Below are positions 35,722-44,885 of a DNA stretch of 64,000 bases, in pieces (position 1 is the stretch's first letter; every line of letters begins with the position of its first letter). This stretch comes from Ardenticatenaceae bacterium (lineage in GTDB: Bacteria > Chloroflexota > Anaerolineae > Promineifilales > Promineifilaceae): the NCBI GenBank assembly GCA_020634435.1, contig JACKBS010000009.1, forward strand, positions 372,001 to 436,000, given 5' to 3'. The notes under the pieces were generated by a model. It was not told where the DNA came from, ran no database searches, and was given only the letters and a program-made list of their open reading frames with translations. The position numbers were made by a program, and so were the translations under genes.

Positions 35722-38700
35722 ATGAACACAGTGAGCGAAGAGAAGTTGGTTACAGGTGAGATGCTGCGTCAGCTGGCGGCTTATATTCCGGCCACGCTGG
35801 CGGATCGCATCCTGCGTCATGGGCTGCCCACGCCTGGCGAACCTTACCCGCTGCACGCCGCCACGTTGTTCTCCGATATTTCTGGCTTTACCAGCATGTC
35901 TGAAGAGCTGGCCTCTGACGGGCCGCGCGGGGCGGAGGAGCTGAATCGCGTCTTGCTGGTGACCTTCACGGCGATGATCGACGTGATTCACGAGTTGGGC
36001 GGCGCAGTGAACCATTTTTATGGCGATGCGATGTCGGTCTATTTCCCCGACACGGACGGCACGGCCGCTCTGCGGGCGTTATTCTGCGCCCAAATGATGC
36101 AGCAGCTCATGCTCACCAGCTTCAATCGCGTGGTGACCAATCGTCCCCCTGGCAAACATCCTTTCTTTGAATTGACGATCAAGATTGGTGTGGGATACGG
36201 CCGTTGCCAGGAACTCGTGGTCGGTCATCCAGAGCACAGCCTGGAATTTGTGTTGACGGGAACGGCCGTTGACGAGGCAGCGATGGCGGAACGGCAGGCC
36301 AGCTCAGGTGACATCATCGCCAGCGCGGCCGTGCTGAAGCGGGCAGGTCTGCCCGCTTCAGCCGCGTTTCAGAAGCTGGAAACGGCCGTTTCTCGTCCTA
36401 TCGCGCATCCCATTCTTGATTGGCCCACGTATGACGATGCCGCTCAGCAGCGTCTGGCCGAGGTGATTTTGCCCTTTGTGCCGCCTGCGCTGTACCGGCG
36501 ATTGGTTTCTACCGGAGCAACCGAAATTGCCGAACATCGGCCAGTGACCACCATTTTTGTCCAGTTCGACTACAAAAACCGGCAAGGTGATTCTTCGGCG
36601 ATTGAAACGGCCGATTTGGGCCAGCAGCTCCAGGCGTATTACGAGTGGGCCTGCGAGGTAGTGAGCCGGTTTGGCCAGGAAAATGCGCGGGTGAACCGGG
36701 TGCTGACGGGCGACAAGGGCAACCAGCTACACATCATGTTTGGCGCACCGGTGGCCCCGGATGCGCCGGACCAGGCCCTGCGCTGTCTGCTGGCGATGCA
36801 GCGCAGCAAGCCCGATTTCATCGAGGCGCAGCGGATTGGCGTGGCGGTGGGCAAGGTGTTTGCCGGGCCGGTTGGTTCCTCGGCGCGGCGTGAGTACACG
36901 GTGGTGGGCGACATCGTCAACCTATCGGCGCGGCTGATGCAGGTGTGTGAGCCGGGGGCCATTTGGACCGATCAGGTGACGGCCGAACGGACCCGCCAGG
37001 TGATTGAGTGTGAGCCCCTGCCGACGATCCATCTCAAGGGCAAGCAAACGGCCGTTACGCCCCACCTGGTGCAGCGAGATCGGGTTGTGACCACCTTGAT
37101 GAAAGCGTATATCGACCGTTGGGAACGGCCGTTGGTCGGGCGCGAGGCGGAGCTGGATTTGCTGCTGGGGGGCATGGATGCAGCCTTGCGCGGGATTGGC
37201 GGCTCGGTGGCTATTTACGGCGGTACGGGCGTCGGCAAGTCCCGTCTGCTGGCGACTGGCGTGCGCCACTGGCTGACCAATGATGGATTGGGATTGATTG
37301 GCGTCTGCTACCAGCATACGCAGGACACGCCCTATAACCCCTGGCGCGATGTCTGGCGGGAATATTTTGACATCACTCCGGGGATGCCCGTTACGCAACA
37401 AATTACGGCCGTTGTCACCAAAACGCATGCCCTGGTGCCCGACGTAGGCGACGACATCGGATTGTGGCGGGAACTACTTGGCTTGCCGATACCGCAGGCT
37501 GCGTCATTGCGCGACCTGACCGCAGAAGCGCGCCAGGTACGGCTGTTTTCGCTGGTGCGGCGCTGCTGCCTGGCAATCGCCGCCCAACAGCCATTGCTTA
37601 TTGTCCTCGAAGGGCTGCAATGGGCCGACCAGGCATCGTTGGCGCTGCTGGATGAGGTTAGCAATCATCTGGACGGGGCTGCATTGTTCCTGGCGCTCAC
37701 CTTCCGAGCGCGAGATCGGGTGGCGCTGGCAACGGTGGAACGGCCGTCTTGCATCCCCATCCCGCTGACGGATTTGTCACCTGCATCGGCACGGCAAATG
37801 CTGCACCATCTGGTGGGCACGGCGGAATTGCCGCAAGCCGTGGAGCAGCATTTGGGGATGCGAGATCGGGAAGGGCGCGACAGTCCAGTGAATCCGTTGT
37901 TTTTGGAAGAGGCGCTCAACGTGATGATGGGGGCGGGTGTGCTGCGGGTAAACGGCCGTGTCCATGTGGATGAAGCAGAGTTATCACGCATGCAGGTGCC
38001 GGACACGATTCACGGCCTGCTGCTGGCCCGCCTGGATCGCTTGCCACCCGCCGGGCGCGATTTGTTGCAAGTGGCATCGGTGATTGGTCGCCAGTTTTCA
38101 GCCGAACCGCTACAGGTCATTGCCCAGACCCCGCTGCAACAAACGGTTCTGCGCCTGCTGACCGATTTGTCTGAAGCGGAAATGACCCGACTGGTAACGG
38201 CCGATCCCGAGTGGATTTACCTCTTCCAGCATGCGATGACCCACGAAGTGGCGTATGAAAGTTTGCCCTATGCGCGACGGCAGTTTTTGCATGCGGCGGT
38301 GGCCAGTTGGCTGGCCCAAAAATACCAGCATAATCTCAAGCCGCTGCACTCGCTGCTGGCCTACCATTATAGCCGGGCCGATAACCACCCAGAAGCGCTG
38401 CAATACGCCATCCTGGCGGCTGATGAGGCGCGTAACATCTTTGCCAATCGTGAAGCCATCGACCTGTACACGCTGGCGGAAAAACATTTGCAGGCTTTAG
38501 CAGATGATGGGTTGTGGGAAACGGCCGTACATCTCTATCTCTCGCGGGGTAATGTATTAATCCTGCTGGGTGACTTAACCACCGCCTTTACCGACGCCGA
38601 AAAAGCATTGGAATTGGCCCAAGTAAATGGCGATCAGGGATCAACGGCCGTGGCCTACAACCTCATGGCTGAAATCCGTTATCGTCAAGGTGCCTTTGAC

Positions 38701-39843
38701 GAAGTCCAGACCCTTACCCAGAAGGTAATTGATAGCCAGGAAGAGAGCATCGAAGCCGATCAATTGGCGCGTGCCTATATTTGGGCAGGGTGGGCAGCAA
38801 GTTCCAAACTAGATCATGAAACAGGCTTAAAATGGCTGCAAAAGGCCAGAGATATTTGTGCCCGAACAAACAACAATTACCGTCTGGCGCTTGCTCTAGA
38901 AGCGATTGGCTTTGTCTACTATGGCCAAAGAAACCTGGAAAATGCTTTAGAAGCCATGCAGCAGAGCGTCGATCTTTCACGCGATTTCAGCACACCGGTT
39001 AACATTGGATTTGCCCAAAATAATGTTGCCTTTATTGAATTTGAGGCTGGACGGGCTGAAGATGCGTTGAAGACGTTTGATGAAGCCGTTGCACTAGGTC
39101 GAACAACCAGTCGGAATCTTCTGGCAATTACACTTTATAATCAAGCGGCCGTTTACGCTTATTTGGGTCAATTTGCTTCCGCACGGGCCAATTTGAACGA
39201 GGCTCTGGAACTTCTCGATCCTATCCAGCATTCACGCCAGATGATCGAACTCAATTTGTATTGGGGTTACGATTTTAGTATGGCTCTGAAAGATTACGCA
39301 GATGCCAGGATGCGATTTGAAACGGCAAAAGAAATCATCGATCGTCAGCCCGAATACTATCCAGAAGAAAGAGCCCGCCTTTTGATTGGACTAGGGCAGC
39401 TAGAGTTGGCGGCAGAGAATTGGCTCCTGGCTCACAATTTATTGGTCGAAGCTAAGGAATTAATTGAAGCACGCCAATTATCTTGGTGGGCACCAGCTGT
39501 TCATTACTATCTTGCCTTGGTTCATGTTCAAGCAATGGATTTGTTGGCAGCCAAAGAGGAGTTGCTACAAGGTCTGGCAAAAATTGAACAATCTGGCTGT
39601 CCTGATTATAAACCGTTGCTGCTGATCAAATTGGCTGAAATTGCAACAGATGACGCTAATAGATTTGAATTAATCAGTGAAGCGGTTGCTGTAGCTGAGA
39701 GAAGGGCCAGATTTGTGGATCGAATTACATGTTTGAAGAAAGCTGGGGAGTTGCTGCTGAGGTTTGCATCAGATAACGCCAGTAAAAATGGAAAAGATAT
39801 TCTTGAAGAAGCGAGAAGGCTCGAAAGCGTACTAAATTTCTGA
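35722..39843 (+). CDS. Soluble-adenylyl-cyclase-like protein, second paralogue
   Basis: This 1373-residue protein is a paralogue of the product at 30887. The key residues fall at the same numbers: K332 in TGDKG, N400 and R404 in VVGDIVNLSARL. The metal Asps are D52 (FSDISGF) and D102 (YGDAMSVYF). Here the P-loop is intact (GGTGVGKS, 500-507), but the Walker B-like motif reads LIVLEGLQWAD, with Gly631 where the paralogue has Asp631. A long TPR region (about 850-1373) follows. From about 38500 the DNA becomes more AT-rich and has fewer ACGGCCGT copies than the rest of the gene. It probably makes cAMP in response to a signal sensed by the C-terminal region. It ends at an intrinsic terminator. 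Confidence 0.9.
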   Translation: MNTVSEEKLVTGEMLRQLAAYIPATLADRILRHGLPTPGEPYPLHAATLFSDISGFTSMSEELASDGPRGAEELNRVLLVTFTAMIDVIHELGGAVNHFYGDAMSVYFPDTDGTAALRALFCAQMMQQLMLTSFNRVVTNRPPGKHPFFELTIKIGVGYGRCQELVVGHPEHSLEFVLTGTAVDEAAMAERQASSGDIIASAAVLKRAGLPASAAFQKLETAVSRPIAHPILDWPTYDDAAQQRLAEVILPFVPPALYRRLVSTGATEIAEHRPVTTIFVQFDYKNRQGDSSAIETADLGQQLQAYYEWACEVVSRFGQENARVNRVLTGDKGNQLHIMFGAPVAPDAPDQALRCLLAMQRSKPDFIEAQRIGVAVGKVFAGPVGSSARREYTVVGDIVNLSARLMQVCEPGAIWTDQVTAERTRQVIECEPLPTIHLKGKQTAVTPHLVQRDRVVTTLMKAYIDRWERPLVGREAELDLLLGGMDAALRGIGGSVAIYGGTGVGKSRLLATGVRHWLTNDGLGLIGVCYQHTQDTPYNPWRDVWREYFDITPGMPVTQQITAVVTKTHALVPDVGDDIGLWRELLGLPIPQAASLRDLTAEARQVRLFSLVRRCCLAIAAQQPLLIVLEGLQWADQASLALLDEVSNHLDGAALFLALTFRARDRVALATVERPSCIPIPLTDLSPASARQMLHHLVGTAELPQAVEQHLGMRDREGRDSPVNPLFLEEALNVMMGAGVLRVNGRVHVDEAELSRMQVPDTIHGLLLARLDRLPPAGRDLLQVASVIGRQFSAEPLQVIAQTPLQQTVLRLLTDLSEAEMTRLVTADPEWIYLFQHAMTHEVAYESLPYARRQFLHAAVASWLAQKYQHNLKPLHSLLAYHYSRADNHPEALQYAILAADEARNIFANREAIDLYTLAEKHLQALADDGLWETAVHLYLSRGNVLILLGDLTTAFTDAEKALELAQVNGDQGSTAVAYNLMAEIRYRQGAFDEVQTLTQKVIDSQEESIEADQLARAYIWAGWAASSKLDHETGLKWLQKARDICARTNNNYRLALALEAIGFVYYGQRNLENALEAMQQSVDLSRDFSTPVNIGFAQNNVAFIEFEAGRAEDALKTFDEAVALGRTTSRNLLAITLYNQAAVYAYLGQFASARANLNEALELLDPIQHSRQMIELNLYWGYDFSMALKDYADARMRFETAKEIIDRQPEYYPEERARLLIGLGQLELAAENWLLAHNLLVEAKELIEARQLSWWAPAVHYYLALVHVQAMDLLAAKEELLQGLAKIEQSGCPDYKPLLLIKLAEIATDDANRFELISEAVAVAERRARFVDRITCLKKAGELLLRFASDNASKNGKDILEEARRLESVLNF

Positions 39844-39871
39844 CAAAATATAGTAACGTTTGGAGATATAG

Positions 39872-39905
39872 AAAAAGCCCAAGATGTTATTTCTTGGGCT
39901 TTTTT
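39872..39905. terminator. Bidirectional intrinsic terminator
   Basis: AAAAAGCCCAAGA and TCTTGGGCTTTTT form a perfect 13-bp stem with a loop of about 7 nt between the convergent second cyclase gene and the small peptide gene. Both strands have a T-run. Confidence 0.9.
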
Positions 39906-39936
39906 GTGCATATTATTGGATTAACGAAATTCGTTA

Positions 39937-40152
39937 TTAACCGGTACCGGGCCAAATGCCTTTGGTGGTGCGGGAGCCGAGGCCTCCGGCAAATTCATCG
40001 AAGTTTTCTTCGTCGAGATTTTCTAATAGGGTGCGTTCTTCATCAGAAACTGGATAGCCTTCGAGGGCTTTGTCCAGGTCTTTGAAGAGCAGCTGGCGAT
40101 ATGTCTTATCACTAATTGCGCGTTCCACAACTTGATCTAATGCTTCTGACAC
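39937..40152 (-). CDS. RiPP-precursor-like small peptide (Os1348/Franean1_4349-like)
   Basis: This 71-residue acidic peptide begins with GTG and has a strong GGGAGG ribosome-binding site 6-7 nt upstream. The sequence order is ALDQVVERAISDKTYRQLLF, then DLDKALEGYPVSDEERTLL, then LDEENFDEFAGGLGSRTTKG. This matches what I recall of the NHLP-related precursor families: a helical leader with V-x-R-A-x-x-D-x-x-[FY]-R-x-x-L, then L-x-x-[FY]-x-L-[ST]-x-E-E, and a GG/AGG-type junction. The putative core after AGG is GLGSRTTKGIWPGTG. No modifying enzyme or exporter is adjacent. Alternatively it is a small regulatory protein derived from this leader family. Confidence 0.68.
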   Translation of the reverse strand: MSEALDQVVERAISDKTYRQLLFKDLDKALEGYPVSDEERTLLENLDEENFDEFAGGLGSRTTKGIWPGTG

Positions 40153-40299
40153 GGTGTTCCTCCCGTAAAATTATTTATCTGATTCCTAAGCCAATGAAGT
40201 TGGTTTCAGTATTGCGCTTCTCAAGCCTTTTGTCAACGAAGAAGGCATACAATTCTTATGTTATCTACTTAACTTTCACAGTTGCTTACGATGACCAAC

Positions 40300-42546
40300 T
40301 TATTCCTCTTTGTCATACGGCCGTTTCCATAGCAAAAATAGCGTTATCAACAGCACTACTCCAATAATGACCAACTGCACCGTTGTGGAGATTGGCTGGA
40401 TGCGGCTGGTGATGCCCCCACCGCCTTTGGCCGCTGTGCCACCTTTGGGGAAACCCGTGGCATTATCGTCGCCAATGACGGTCAAATCTTCATTTGCCTG
40501 GGTGCCATCCAGCGTGAGCAAATAACTGACAATCGTTTCCACCTGCGCGTTTGTGAGCCGCTGCGCATAATCCTGCGGCATGATGTTGGGCAGGCAGGGG
40601 CCGTTGGGGCAGGTAGGGGCCAGGGCATAGTTTGGCTCCAGGATCGATTGACGAATGTAATCGGCCGCGGACACATCAGGGATACGGCCGGTAGCTTCGT
40701 AGCCTATGGCTGATAGGTCTGGGCCAACTTTGTGCCCTTCGCCCAGCGCCCCAATGGCATGGCAGGAGCCGCATCCCGCATTCAGAATAATCTCCTCCAC
40801 CGTGTCGCCCTGGACGGGGCGCGGGGTAGGTGTAGGGGCAGGGGTGGCGGCCGTTTCTGTAGCTACGGGTGTAGCGGTGGCCATCGCTGCCAGTTCTTCA
40901 GCGGTAGGTTGGGGCAATTCGTCGGTGATTTGGGCGCGTAGGATGGCTTCGCATTGGTTAATGCCCGGCTCTGGGTCAGGCATGCACCAGAGTGGCTCCG
41001 TTTTCTTTGTTTTTAGCAGGGGCACATACCAGAGCACAATGTTTTGGCCAAAAATTGGCTCGTCGTTTAACCATTGGCGCGGTGGCTGGAAGGTGTCGCC
41101 GGGGCCGGGCGAGAGCGGTTGTTCACCTTCTAGCTCGTTGTTTTTCAGGACAAAAAAGCGGGCCTCGTCCAGGCCTAAGGGGTCGGTGCGCAGCATGGTC
41201 CAGCGGTAGAGCAAATCGTCGTCGCCAGTGGCTAGTTTGAAGCCATCGGGGTCCAGATTATCGACAAAGGGGAACAGCTCCAGCTCAGTCTCTGCCTCGG
41301 CCCACTCGTTATCCTGCCACAGCCAGACCTGATCATTTTCCGGGCCGTTGAGATCAACATCCATGCGCCAAAACGGCCGATAAATTGACAAATCGTCGCA
41401 GCCAGGGCCGTAGGAGATGAAGCGCGGCTCGAAGCTGCCATCGGCGAAAAAGCGCATGATTTCTTCGTAGCGATAGCAGCAAATGCAGTTGGGCCAGCGG
41501 GTGAATTCGGTGAACAGCTGGCGGACTTCGAAGCCATCGTCTAGTTCATTGACGATGGTGTCGCCAAAGGGTGGCACGGTGGCGGAGAAGCCGATTTCAT
41601 CTCGGTAGCCGCCGGGCCAGCTGGGGTACCACGCTTCCACCTGGGTGATTTTGACGCTGGAGAAGATTTCTTTTTCGTTATAGGACGCATCGCGGAAAAG
41701 GACGCCATCGTGGGCGGTCATTTCCCAGCAGACGTTCCAACCATCTTGCTCATGACAGCCATCGGTGAAGGCCTCGCGCTGCGAGACGGGGGCGGCTACG
41801 TCTAAATCGGGCCGGGCGCGGGTGTAAAAGGTGCGGGCCACGGCTTGCTGGGTCATGTTGACAAAGACGTGGAAGATACGGCCGTCTCCTGCCGGGTTAT
41901 GGAAGGTTAAATCAACACACCAATCGTCGCGGCAGGCATCATCGGCCAGCCAGGCCGACATGGGGATCATAGCCGGATCGCCATCACCAATGTTGCCGAG
42001 AACGGCCGTTACTTCCGGGTCTTCAGCGGCAATCTTAATGGCATCATTGGCGATGAAGCTGCTGCCTGCGGGGCGGGCCAGATCATCCTGCCACTGGGCC
42101 AAAACCGAATTGTCGTGCAGCCAGAGGATTTGATTGACGGTGCCTCCGGTGGTCCGATTGTAGTAGGTGAGGTGGGCGCAACTGTTGGCGGTGCAGCCCA
42201 TTTCGGCCCAGGGACGCGATTCGGCCAGGGTCATGGGCAGCGCATCAACAAAAACCAGGTTGGAATCAGCGGTGTTGAGGTTGGCTAGTGCCGCTGCGTC
42301 TAGCGCTAGCGGCTGGCCGTCTGGGGACATGTAAAGCTGTTGGCCTTTGGCAATGGCCAGGTTAATCGAGGCTTTCTGCTGCCACACGGTGCGAATCAAA
42401 TTGCCGATGAGCAGGAGCAGTAAGACAAAACAAAAACGCAGAACCGTGCGATGCAACTTAGGTGACAACGGAACACTCCCATCTTTTGCGTGGATAGAAC
42501 TGGCGCGATTATAACCAAATACGGCCGTTTGACAGGCCTTTCTCAT
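40300..42546 (-). CDS. Membrane-anchored cytochrome c-domain protein with amine-oxidase-like central region
   Basis: This 748-residue protein has an N-terminal membrane segment (about 35-50) and a large extracytoplasmic region. A linker rich in Thr/Pro/Ala (about 555-580) leads to a single c-type cytochrome domain with heme motif C592-G-S-C595-H596 and a probable Met ligand in NIMPQDYAQRL. A C-terminal membrane segment is followed by a basic tail. The middle has stretches such as RPFWRMDVDLNG and an ending resembling copper amine oxidases, but the HxH copper ligands are not seen, so it is probably not catalytic or belongs to another family. Many Cys (CICC, TDGCHEQDGWNVC) could form disulfides or bind metal. 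It begins 3 nt after the previous gene. Confidence 0.72.
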   Translation of the reverse strand: MRKACQTAVFGYNRASSIHAKDGSVPLSPKLHRTVLRFCFVLLLLLIGNLIRTVWQQKASINLAIAKGQQLYMSPDGQPLALDAAALANLNTADSNLVFVDALPMTLAESRPWAEMGCTANSCAHLTYYNRTTGGTVNQILWLHDNSVLAQWQDDLARPAGSSFIANDAIKIAAEDPEVTAVLGNIGDGDPAMIPMSAWLADDACRDDWCVDLTFHNPAGDGRIFHVFVNMTQQAVARTFYTRARPDLDVAAPVSQREAFTDGCHEQDGWNVCWEMTAHDGVLFRDASYNEKEIFSSVKITQVEAWYPSWPGGYRDEIGFSATVPPFGDTIVNELDDGFEVRQLFTEFTRWPNCICCYRYEEIMRFFADGSFEPRFISYGPGCDDLSIYRPFWRMDVDLNGPENDQVWLWQDNEWAEAETELELFPFVDNLDPDGFKLATGDDDLLYRWTMLRTDPLGLDEARFFVLKNNELEGEQPLSPGPGDTFQPPRQWLNDEPIFGQNIVLWYVPLLKTKKTEPLWCMPDPEPGINQCEAILRAQITDELPQPTAEELAAMATATPVATETAATPAPTPTPRPVQGDTVEEIILNAGCGSCHAIGALGEGHKVGPDLSAIGYEATGRIPDVSAADYIRQSILEPNYALAPTCPNGPCLPNIMPQDYAQRLTNAQVETIVSYLLTLDGTQANEDLTVIGDDNATGFPKGGTAAKGGGGITSRIQPISTTVQLVIIGVVLLITLFLLWKRPYDKEE

Positions 42547-42549
42547 CTA

Positions 42550-43206
42550 TCACCGATTGCGCCACGCCTGCCACAGCGAGCGTATCCCGCTCAACGTCAT
42601 ACCACCCCCAGTTAGCAGCGCAAACGCGCCAAAGATCAGCTTACCCAGCCAATGAATATCGGGGTCGGTTAGAACCGCAAAGAAACCAACCAGCAGGAGT
42701 AGTCCCGCAAATAAGAATAGGCTGCCGCTGGCTAAATGTTGCTGTCGTGTAGCCATTTGTTGTTGATTGGCGGGGCTGCCAAACGGCCGTTTTCGACTCA
42801 CCAGCAGTAAACCCGGCAGCATCAGGCCCACGGCAAGGATCAAGCCAGTCGCATCTTGACGCCGGGCTTCCACATCTTCAGCGAGCCGCAGGCGCAAGGG
42901 CGAATCGCGCATTTGTATGGCCACCACGGAGTCGCCGACGGACCAGGCTGCCCGTTGGTCAGCGGTTGTTGCTTCCAGATAGCTGCGTTGGAAACGGCCG
43001 TTGCTGTCTACAAAACGAATCTGCACGCCAGGCGAGTCGCCTTCCCAAATTTGCTCCACCGTCCCCTCCACTACAAACCCATCTTTAAAAGCCAGCGCAT
43101 CGGCCCGGTTAAACCACCAGGCCGCGGTAAAAATGAGTCCCAAAATTAGCAGCACCACGCCAAAAGCACGCAGCACATCCGTTGTGGCGTCGTTGTTTTG
43201 TTTCAT
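42550..43206 (-). CDS. DUF3592-like membrane protein
   Basis: This 218-residue protein has an N-terminal membrane helix (about 13-32), a small beta-rich extracytoplasmic domain (VVEGTVEQIWEGDSPGVQIRFVDSNGR) and two to three further helices (about 118-137, 158-180, 188-206). The pattern of a TM followed by a short beta domain with a V-x-G-x-V start resembles DUF3592. It is the first gene of a pair with the cytochrome c protein, whose start is 3 nt after its stop, so the two may work together. Function unknown. Confidence 0.75.
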   Translation of the reverse strand: MKQNNDATTDVLRAFGVVLLILGLIFTAAWWFNRADALAFKDGFVVEGTVEQIWEGDSPGVQIRFVDSNGRFQRSYLEATTADQRAAWSVGDSVVAIQMRDSPLRLRLAEDVEARRQDATGLILAVGLMLPGLLLVSRKRPFGSPANQQQMATRQQHLASGSLFLFAGLLLLVGFFAVLTDPDIHWLGKLIFGAFALLTGGGMTLSGIRSLWQAWRNR

Positions 43207-43238
43207 GTCGCTATTTTACCAACCGTTACAAGGTCCAA

Positions 43239-43276
43239 TAAAAAACGCCTGGCACGGAATGACCAGGCGTTTTTTT
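43239..43276. terminator. Bidirectional terminator between pckA and the DUF3592-like gene
   Basis: AAAAACGCCTGG and CCAGGCGTTTTTTT pair over a 10-nt loop. It lies 22 bp past the pckA stop, with T-runs on both strands. Confidence 0.88.
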
Positions 43277-43298
43277 AATAACGTTTTACCAAACAGGT

Positions 43299-44885
43299 TT
43301 ACAGTTTGGGCCCCGCATTGATGATGGCGTCACTGCTGCCTGCCTTGTACTTCTCAAAGTTTTTGATGAACAGGTTGGCCAATTTATGGGCCTGCGCATT
43401 GTAGGCGGCTTCATCGTTCCAGGTATTTTTGGGAATGAGCACCTCGTCTGGAACGTTGGGGCAGCTGGTGGGGATGGCCAGCCCGAAGATGGGATCCGTG
43501 ACAAATTCGGCGTTGTTTAACGATCCATCGTGGATGGCGTCGATGATGGCGCGGGTGTAGCGCAGCTTAATGCGTGAGCCTACGCCATACGGCCCACCGG
43601 TCCAACCCGTGTTGACCAGCCAGGCGGTTGTACCATATTTAGCCATCTTTTCGGCCAGCAGCTCGGCGTATTTGCTGGGATGCCATACCATAAACGCCGC
43701 GCCAAAACAGGCCGAGAAGGTCGCTTCTGGTTCGGTGACGCCAACTTCGGTACCGGCCACTTTGGCCGTATAGCCGCTGATGAAGTGGTACATCGTTTGT
43801 TCTGGCGTGAGCTTGCTAACGGGGGGCAAAACACCGAAGGCATCGGCCGTGAGCAAAATGATGTTTTGTGGATGGCCACCCACGCAAGGAATTTTGGCGT
43901 TGGGGATGTATTCGATGGGGTATGCGGCGCGGGTGTTTTCGGTGATGCTAACGTCTGTGTAATCTACCGCGTGGGTACGGCCGTCGTACACCACATTTTC
44001 CAGCACCGTGCCAAACTTGATGGCCCCATAGATTTCCGGTTCGTTTTCGGCGGAGAGATTGATCGCCTTGGCATAGCAGCCGCCTTCGATGTTGAAGACG
44101 CCAGTATCGGTCCAGCAATGTTCGTCATCGCCAATGAGCTTGCGCCGCTCGTCGGCAGAGAGGGTGGTTTTGCCCGTGCCGGAGAGGCCAAAAAAGAGGG
44201 AAACGTCGCCCGCATCGCCTTCGTTGGCGGAGCAGTGCATGGAAAGCACGCCTTTCTTGGGCATGATGTAGTTCATCACGGTGAAGATGCCTTTCTTCAT
44301 TTCCCCAGCATATTCGGTGCCTAGAATAACCACTTCTTGCCGTTCAAAGGAAAGATCGACGCTGGTTTTTGAGGTCATGCCGGTGGTGTATCGGTTGGCG
44401 GGGAACTGCCCGGCGTTGAAGATGACATAGTCGGGTTCGCCAAAGTTGGCCAGCTGTTCATCCGTGGGGCGAATCATCATGTTCCACATGAAGAGGGCGT
44501 GATACGGCCGTGTGCAAATAATACGCACCTTGATTTGCTCGTTGGGGTCCCAGCCGCCAAAGCCATCAACCACATACAGCTTGGGGCGCGTGTTCAGGTA
44601 GTCTATCGCGCGTTCGCGGTTAATTTCAAAAGTGTGCTCGTCAACGGCAATGTTGACGGAACCCCACCAGATATTGTCTTTGGAATCGGGATGCTCCACG
44701 ATGCGCTTGTCTTTAGGGCTGCGTCCCGTTTTCTCACCGGAGCGCACCATCAGAGCGCCAGAATCGGCGATGGCGGCATCCGCTTCGTAGGCCAGCGCTT
44801 CCTGGTAAAGTTGGGCGGGCATGGCATTGCGAACGATATTCGTAACATCAATGTTGTGCTGCTTGAGCGAAAATTGATTGGACAA
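43299..44885 (-). CDS. pckA: Phosphoenolpyruvate carboxykinase (ATP)
   Basis: This 528-residue ATP-dependent enzyme converts oxaloacetate to phosphoenolpyruvate for gluconeogenesis. The kinase-1a P-loop GLSGTGKTTLSAD is intact and followed by the metal-binding GDDEHCW region. The substrate loop RSGEKTGRSPKDKRIVEH and the adenine-binding TRAAYPIEYIPNA region are present. The start codon is TTG, preceded by AAGGAGGTTCTC, and the N-terminal MSNQFSLKQHNI is typical. It appears monocistronic. With aldolase and the beta-oxidation genes in the window it fits growth on fatty acids. Confidence 0.97.
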   Translation of the reverse strand: MSNQFSLKQHNIDVTNIVRNAMPAQLYQEALAYEADAAIADSGALMVRSGEKTGRSPKDKRIVEHPDSKDNIWWGSVNIAVDEHTFEINRERAIDYLNTRPKLYVVDGFGGWDPNEQIKVRIICTRPYHALFMWNMMIRPTDEQLANFGEPDYVIFNAGQFPANRYTTGMTSKTSVDLSFERQEVVILGTEYAGEMKKGIFTVMNYIMPKKGVLSMHCSANEGDAGDVSLFFGLSGTGKTTLSADERRKLIGDDEHCWTDTGVFNIEGGCYAKAINLSAENEPEIYGAIKFGTVLENVVYDGRTHAVDYTDVSITENTRAAYPIEYIPNAKIPCVGGHPQNIILLTADAFGVLPPVSKLTPEQTMYHFISGYTAKVAGTEVGVTEPEATFSACFGAAFMVWHPSKYAELLAEKMAKYGTTAWLVNTGWTGGPYGVGSRIKLRYTRAIIDAIHDGSLNNAEFVTDPIFGLAIPTSCPNVPDEVLIPKNTWNDEAAYNAQAHKLANLFIKNFEKYKAGSSDAIINAGPKL

